The notes under the pieces were generated by a model, which worked only from the letters and a program-made list of their open reading frames with translations, had not been told where the DNA came from and searched no databases. The position numbers and the translations under genes are program-made. A stretch of 39,107 nucleotides of DNA, from assembly GCA_022801735.1 (NCBI GenBank), contig JAAWSW010000004.1, positions 1-39,107 on the forward strand. Reading direction: 5' to 3'. The DNA comes from Bacilli bacterium (GTDB lineage: Bacteria > Bacillota_I > Bacilli_A > RF39 > UBA660). Positions within the stretch are counted from its first letter, which is position 1, and each line of letters begins with the position of its first letter. Shown here piece after piece: positions 37,311 through 39,107 of this stretch.

Positions 37311-38390
37311 TTAATCATTTTTAGGTCTTATAACATCAATAAGTAAACCTAAACCAATTAGTACTGTAATAATAGATACCAAAGTTCTAACACCAGGAAT
37401 TAAACTAAATATAAATAATATAAATAAGCCAAACAATCCTAATAATAAAACATGAGCATCTTTACTAAATACTTTTTGCCATATTTTATATCCTAATAAA
37501 TATGCAGTAAATATAGTAGTTAAATACATAGCAATACCATATAACAATAAAGTAATAATTCCGAGTGGAATTCCAATTATTGTAAAGCAAGCAAACACTG
37601 CAACTACTGGAACTATAATTAAGGTAACTAAACCTTTAGTAAACACCTCAATCACTTCTCCAAATTGCATATCTTCAAACTTATTATTAATTTTACTAAA
37701 TGCTGATGGGAATATTAAACTAATAACAGCAAACACTAAAGATAGACACAAAAATGACCAAATTTTTGCAGAAACTGTTGCAAAAAAGTTTTCATCATTT
37801 TCAGTTTGAATAGCATCAGTTTTAATAGTTTTTCCAACTAATGCACCTTTTTGAACATTATAACTACTATCCTCTGGATAAGATAAAGTTCCATTAATTT
37901 TTGCATCTTTTAAAATATCAATTTTATTAACATATAATTTCACATTCCCCTTAATATCAGCATCCCTAATAGTAACTTTAGAAGCATAAATACTAATATT
38001 ACGATCAATTACACCACTAATTTCAACATCAGAAGCAGCAATTATCATATCTCTTGAAATCTTTGCAGTATCTTTAATTGTAACAATATTACCTGCTATA
38101 ATAGCATCATTATTAATGATCCCATTAACCTCAATAGAATTACCAGCAAGTAAAGCATAATCACTATTACCGCCTTGAACAACTTTATTTCCAGCGCCTA
38201 TAGAAATACCTTTAATAGTTCCATCAAAACTTACTGACTCACCAGCAGCAGCAACAGACGAATTATAAGTATTTTCCATTACTACATCATTATTTACCTT
38301 ACTAGTAAAATGTTCTACTTCCTTAGCCTGAACGCTAGGAATCATAAAAAACACAGCCAAAATCATCAAGTATTTTATATACCTTTTCAT
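37311..38390 (-). CDS. Signal-peptide protein with bactofilin-like beta-helical repeats and C-terminal TM domain
   Basis: Repeated short strands (GISIGAGNKVVQGGNSDYALLAGNSIEVNGIINNDAIIAGNIVTIKDTAKISRDMIIAASDVEISG), then several TM helices. Confidence 0.75.
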   Translation of the reverse strand: MKRYIKYLMILAVFFMIPSVQAKEVEHFTSKVNNDVVMENTYNSSVAAAGESVSFDGTIKGISIGAGNKVVQGGNSDYALLAGNSIEVNGIINNDAIIAGNIVTIKDTAKISRDMIIAASDVEISGVIDRNISIYASKVTIRDADIKGNVKLYVNKIDILKDAKINGTLSYPEDSSYNVQKGALVGKTIKTDAIQTENDENFFATVSAKIWSFLCLSLVFAVISLIFPSAFSKINNKFEDMQFGEVIEVFTKGLVTLIIVPVVAVFACFTIIGIPLGIITLLLYGIAMYLTTIFTAYLLGYKIWQKVFSKDAHVLLLGLFGLFILFIFSLIPGVRTLVSIITVLIGLGLLIDVIRPKND

Positions 38391-38481
38391 ATCATCACCC
38401 TATCTAAATTTTAGCACAACTATATTTTTTTGTAAATATTTCCGACATATTAAGACCATAATAATAACGAGGTGAATTCGT

Positions 38482-38985
38482 ATGGCCATATTATGTTTAA
38501 AAATATTTCTTACTAGAATATTAGATGTTTCATTAGGAACATTTAGAACAATAGTCCTAGTAAAAGGTAAAAATATACTAGCAGGTATAATAGGCTTTTT
38601 TGAAGTATTTGTTTGGTTTGTAATTGTTCAAGAGGCATTAAACACCACCTATACAAGCATCTGGATAGCAGTTTTTTATTCATTAGGATTTGCAGCAGGA
38701 ACAATCATAGGTGCCTATGTAACAAACTATTTCATAAGAACGCCAATTTCATTACAAATAATAACTAACAAAGATAACTTAGCAGACTACCTAAGAGAAA
38801 AAGGCTTTGGTGTATCAGTGGTTGATGTAAAAGGAAAAGACGGAATAAGAAACATGCTAATTCTAGAAACTCTAGATAATCGTTATAAAGAATTATTAAG
38901 TTTAATCAGAGTTGTAGATAAAAATGCCTTTATTGTAGTTGATGAAAAAAAATACATTCATAATGGTTTTATATTAACAAAATAA
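38482..38985 (+). CDS. UPF0316 / DUF2179-DUF5698 membrane protein
   Basis: FLTRILDVSLGTFRTIVLVKGKNILAGIIGFFEVFVWFVIV...GFGVSVVDVKGKDG. Confidence 0.88.
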   Translation: MAILCLKIFLTRILDVSLGTFRTIVLVKGKNILAGIIGFFEVFVWFVIVQEALNTTYTSIWIAVFYSLGFAAGTIIGAYVTNYFIRTPISLQIITNKDNLADYLREKGFGVSVVDVKGKDGIRNMLILETLDNRYKELLSLIRVVDKNAFIVVDEKKYIHNGFILTK

Positions 38986-39107
38986 GAAAGTCTAATTCGA
39001 CTTTCTTATTTTCAGACTGTTGACAAAGTCAATGGTCTTTTCTTTTTCGTAAAAATGTTATATAATGAATATGCGAGTTTCACATTCTCGACAAATGTGC
39101 TATCAAA

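Noticed and set aside
37861-38270. Periodic short repeats in the 37311..38390 gene
   Set aside because: Explained by coding for bactofilin-like beta-helix rungs; no spacer/repeat structure.

Overview
AT-rich, low-GC Bacillota-type chromosomal segment, almost all genes on the minus strand, read with TGA as a stop. The housekeeping backbone includes der, engB, htpX/lemA, a 12-gene tRNA cluster plus a separate tRNA-Ala, trpS, DUF368/PopT, secA, hpf, a cold-shock gene, a P-type Ca2+ ATPase, a NagZ-like GH3 enzyme and an UPF0316/DUF2179-like gene. Spore-coat genes (CotY/CotZ-like and a CotS/YutH-like kinase fold) suggest a spore former. The accessory content stands out more. (1) A complete agr-type peptide quorum-sensing locus at 23.3-26.3 kb has an unusual convergent layout: agrB plus an unannotated 39-aa AgrD-like pro-peptide on +, and agrC-agrA on -. 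A 9-bp direct repeat with 22-bp period lies upstream of agrB. (2) An orphan AgrA/LytTR regulator at 4.9 kb is followed by an unannotated 47-aa ORF with its own direct-repeat promoter architecture. (3) Two tandem paralogues resemble the mitochondrial Tam41/Mmp37 CDP-DAG synthase family. (4) A solitary MvaI/BcnI-family restriction endonuclease has no neighbouring methyltransferase and no obvious canonical start codon next to a strong Shine-Dalgarno. (5) An N6-adenine methyltransferase overlaps a putative, otherwise unrecognised PD-(D/E)XK nuclease gene. A deletion-derivative IS3/IS150-type element, recurring CCGTTGA hairpins and a possible Rpn-family remnant were also seen. Family assignments come from motif recognition only; no database search was run.
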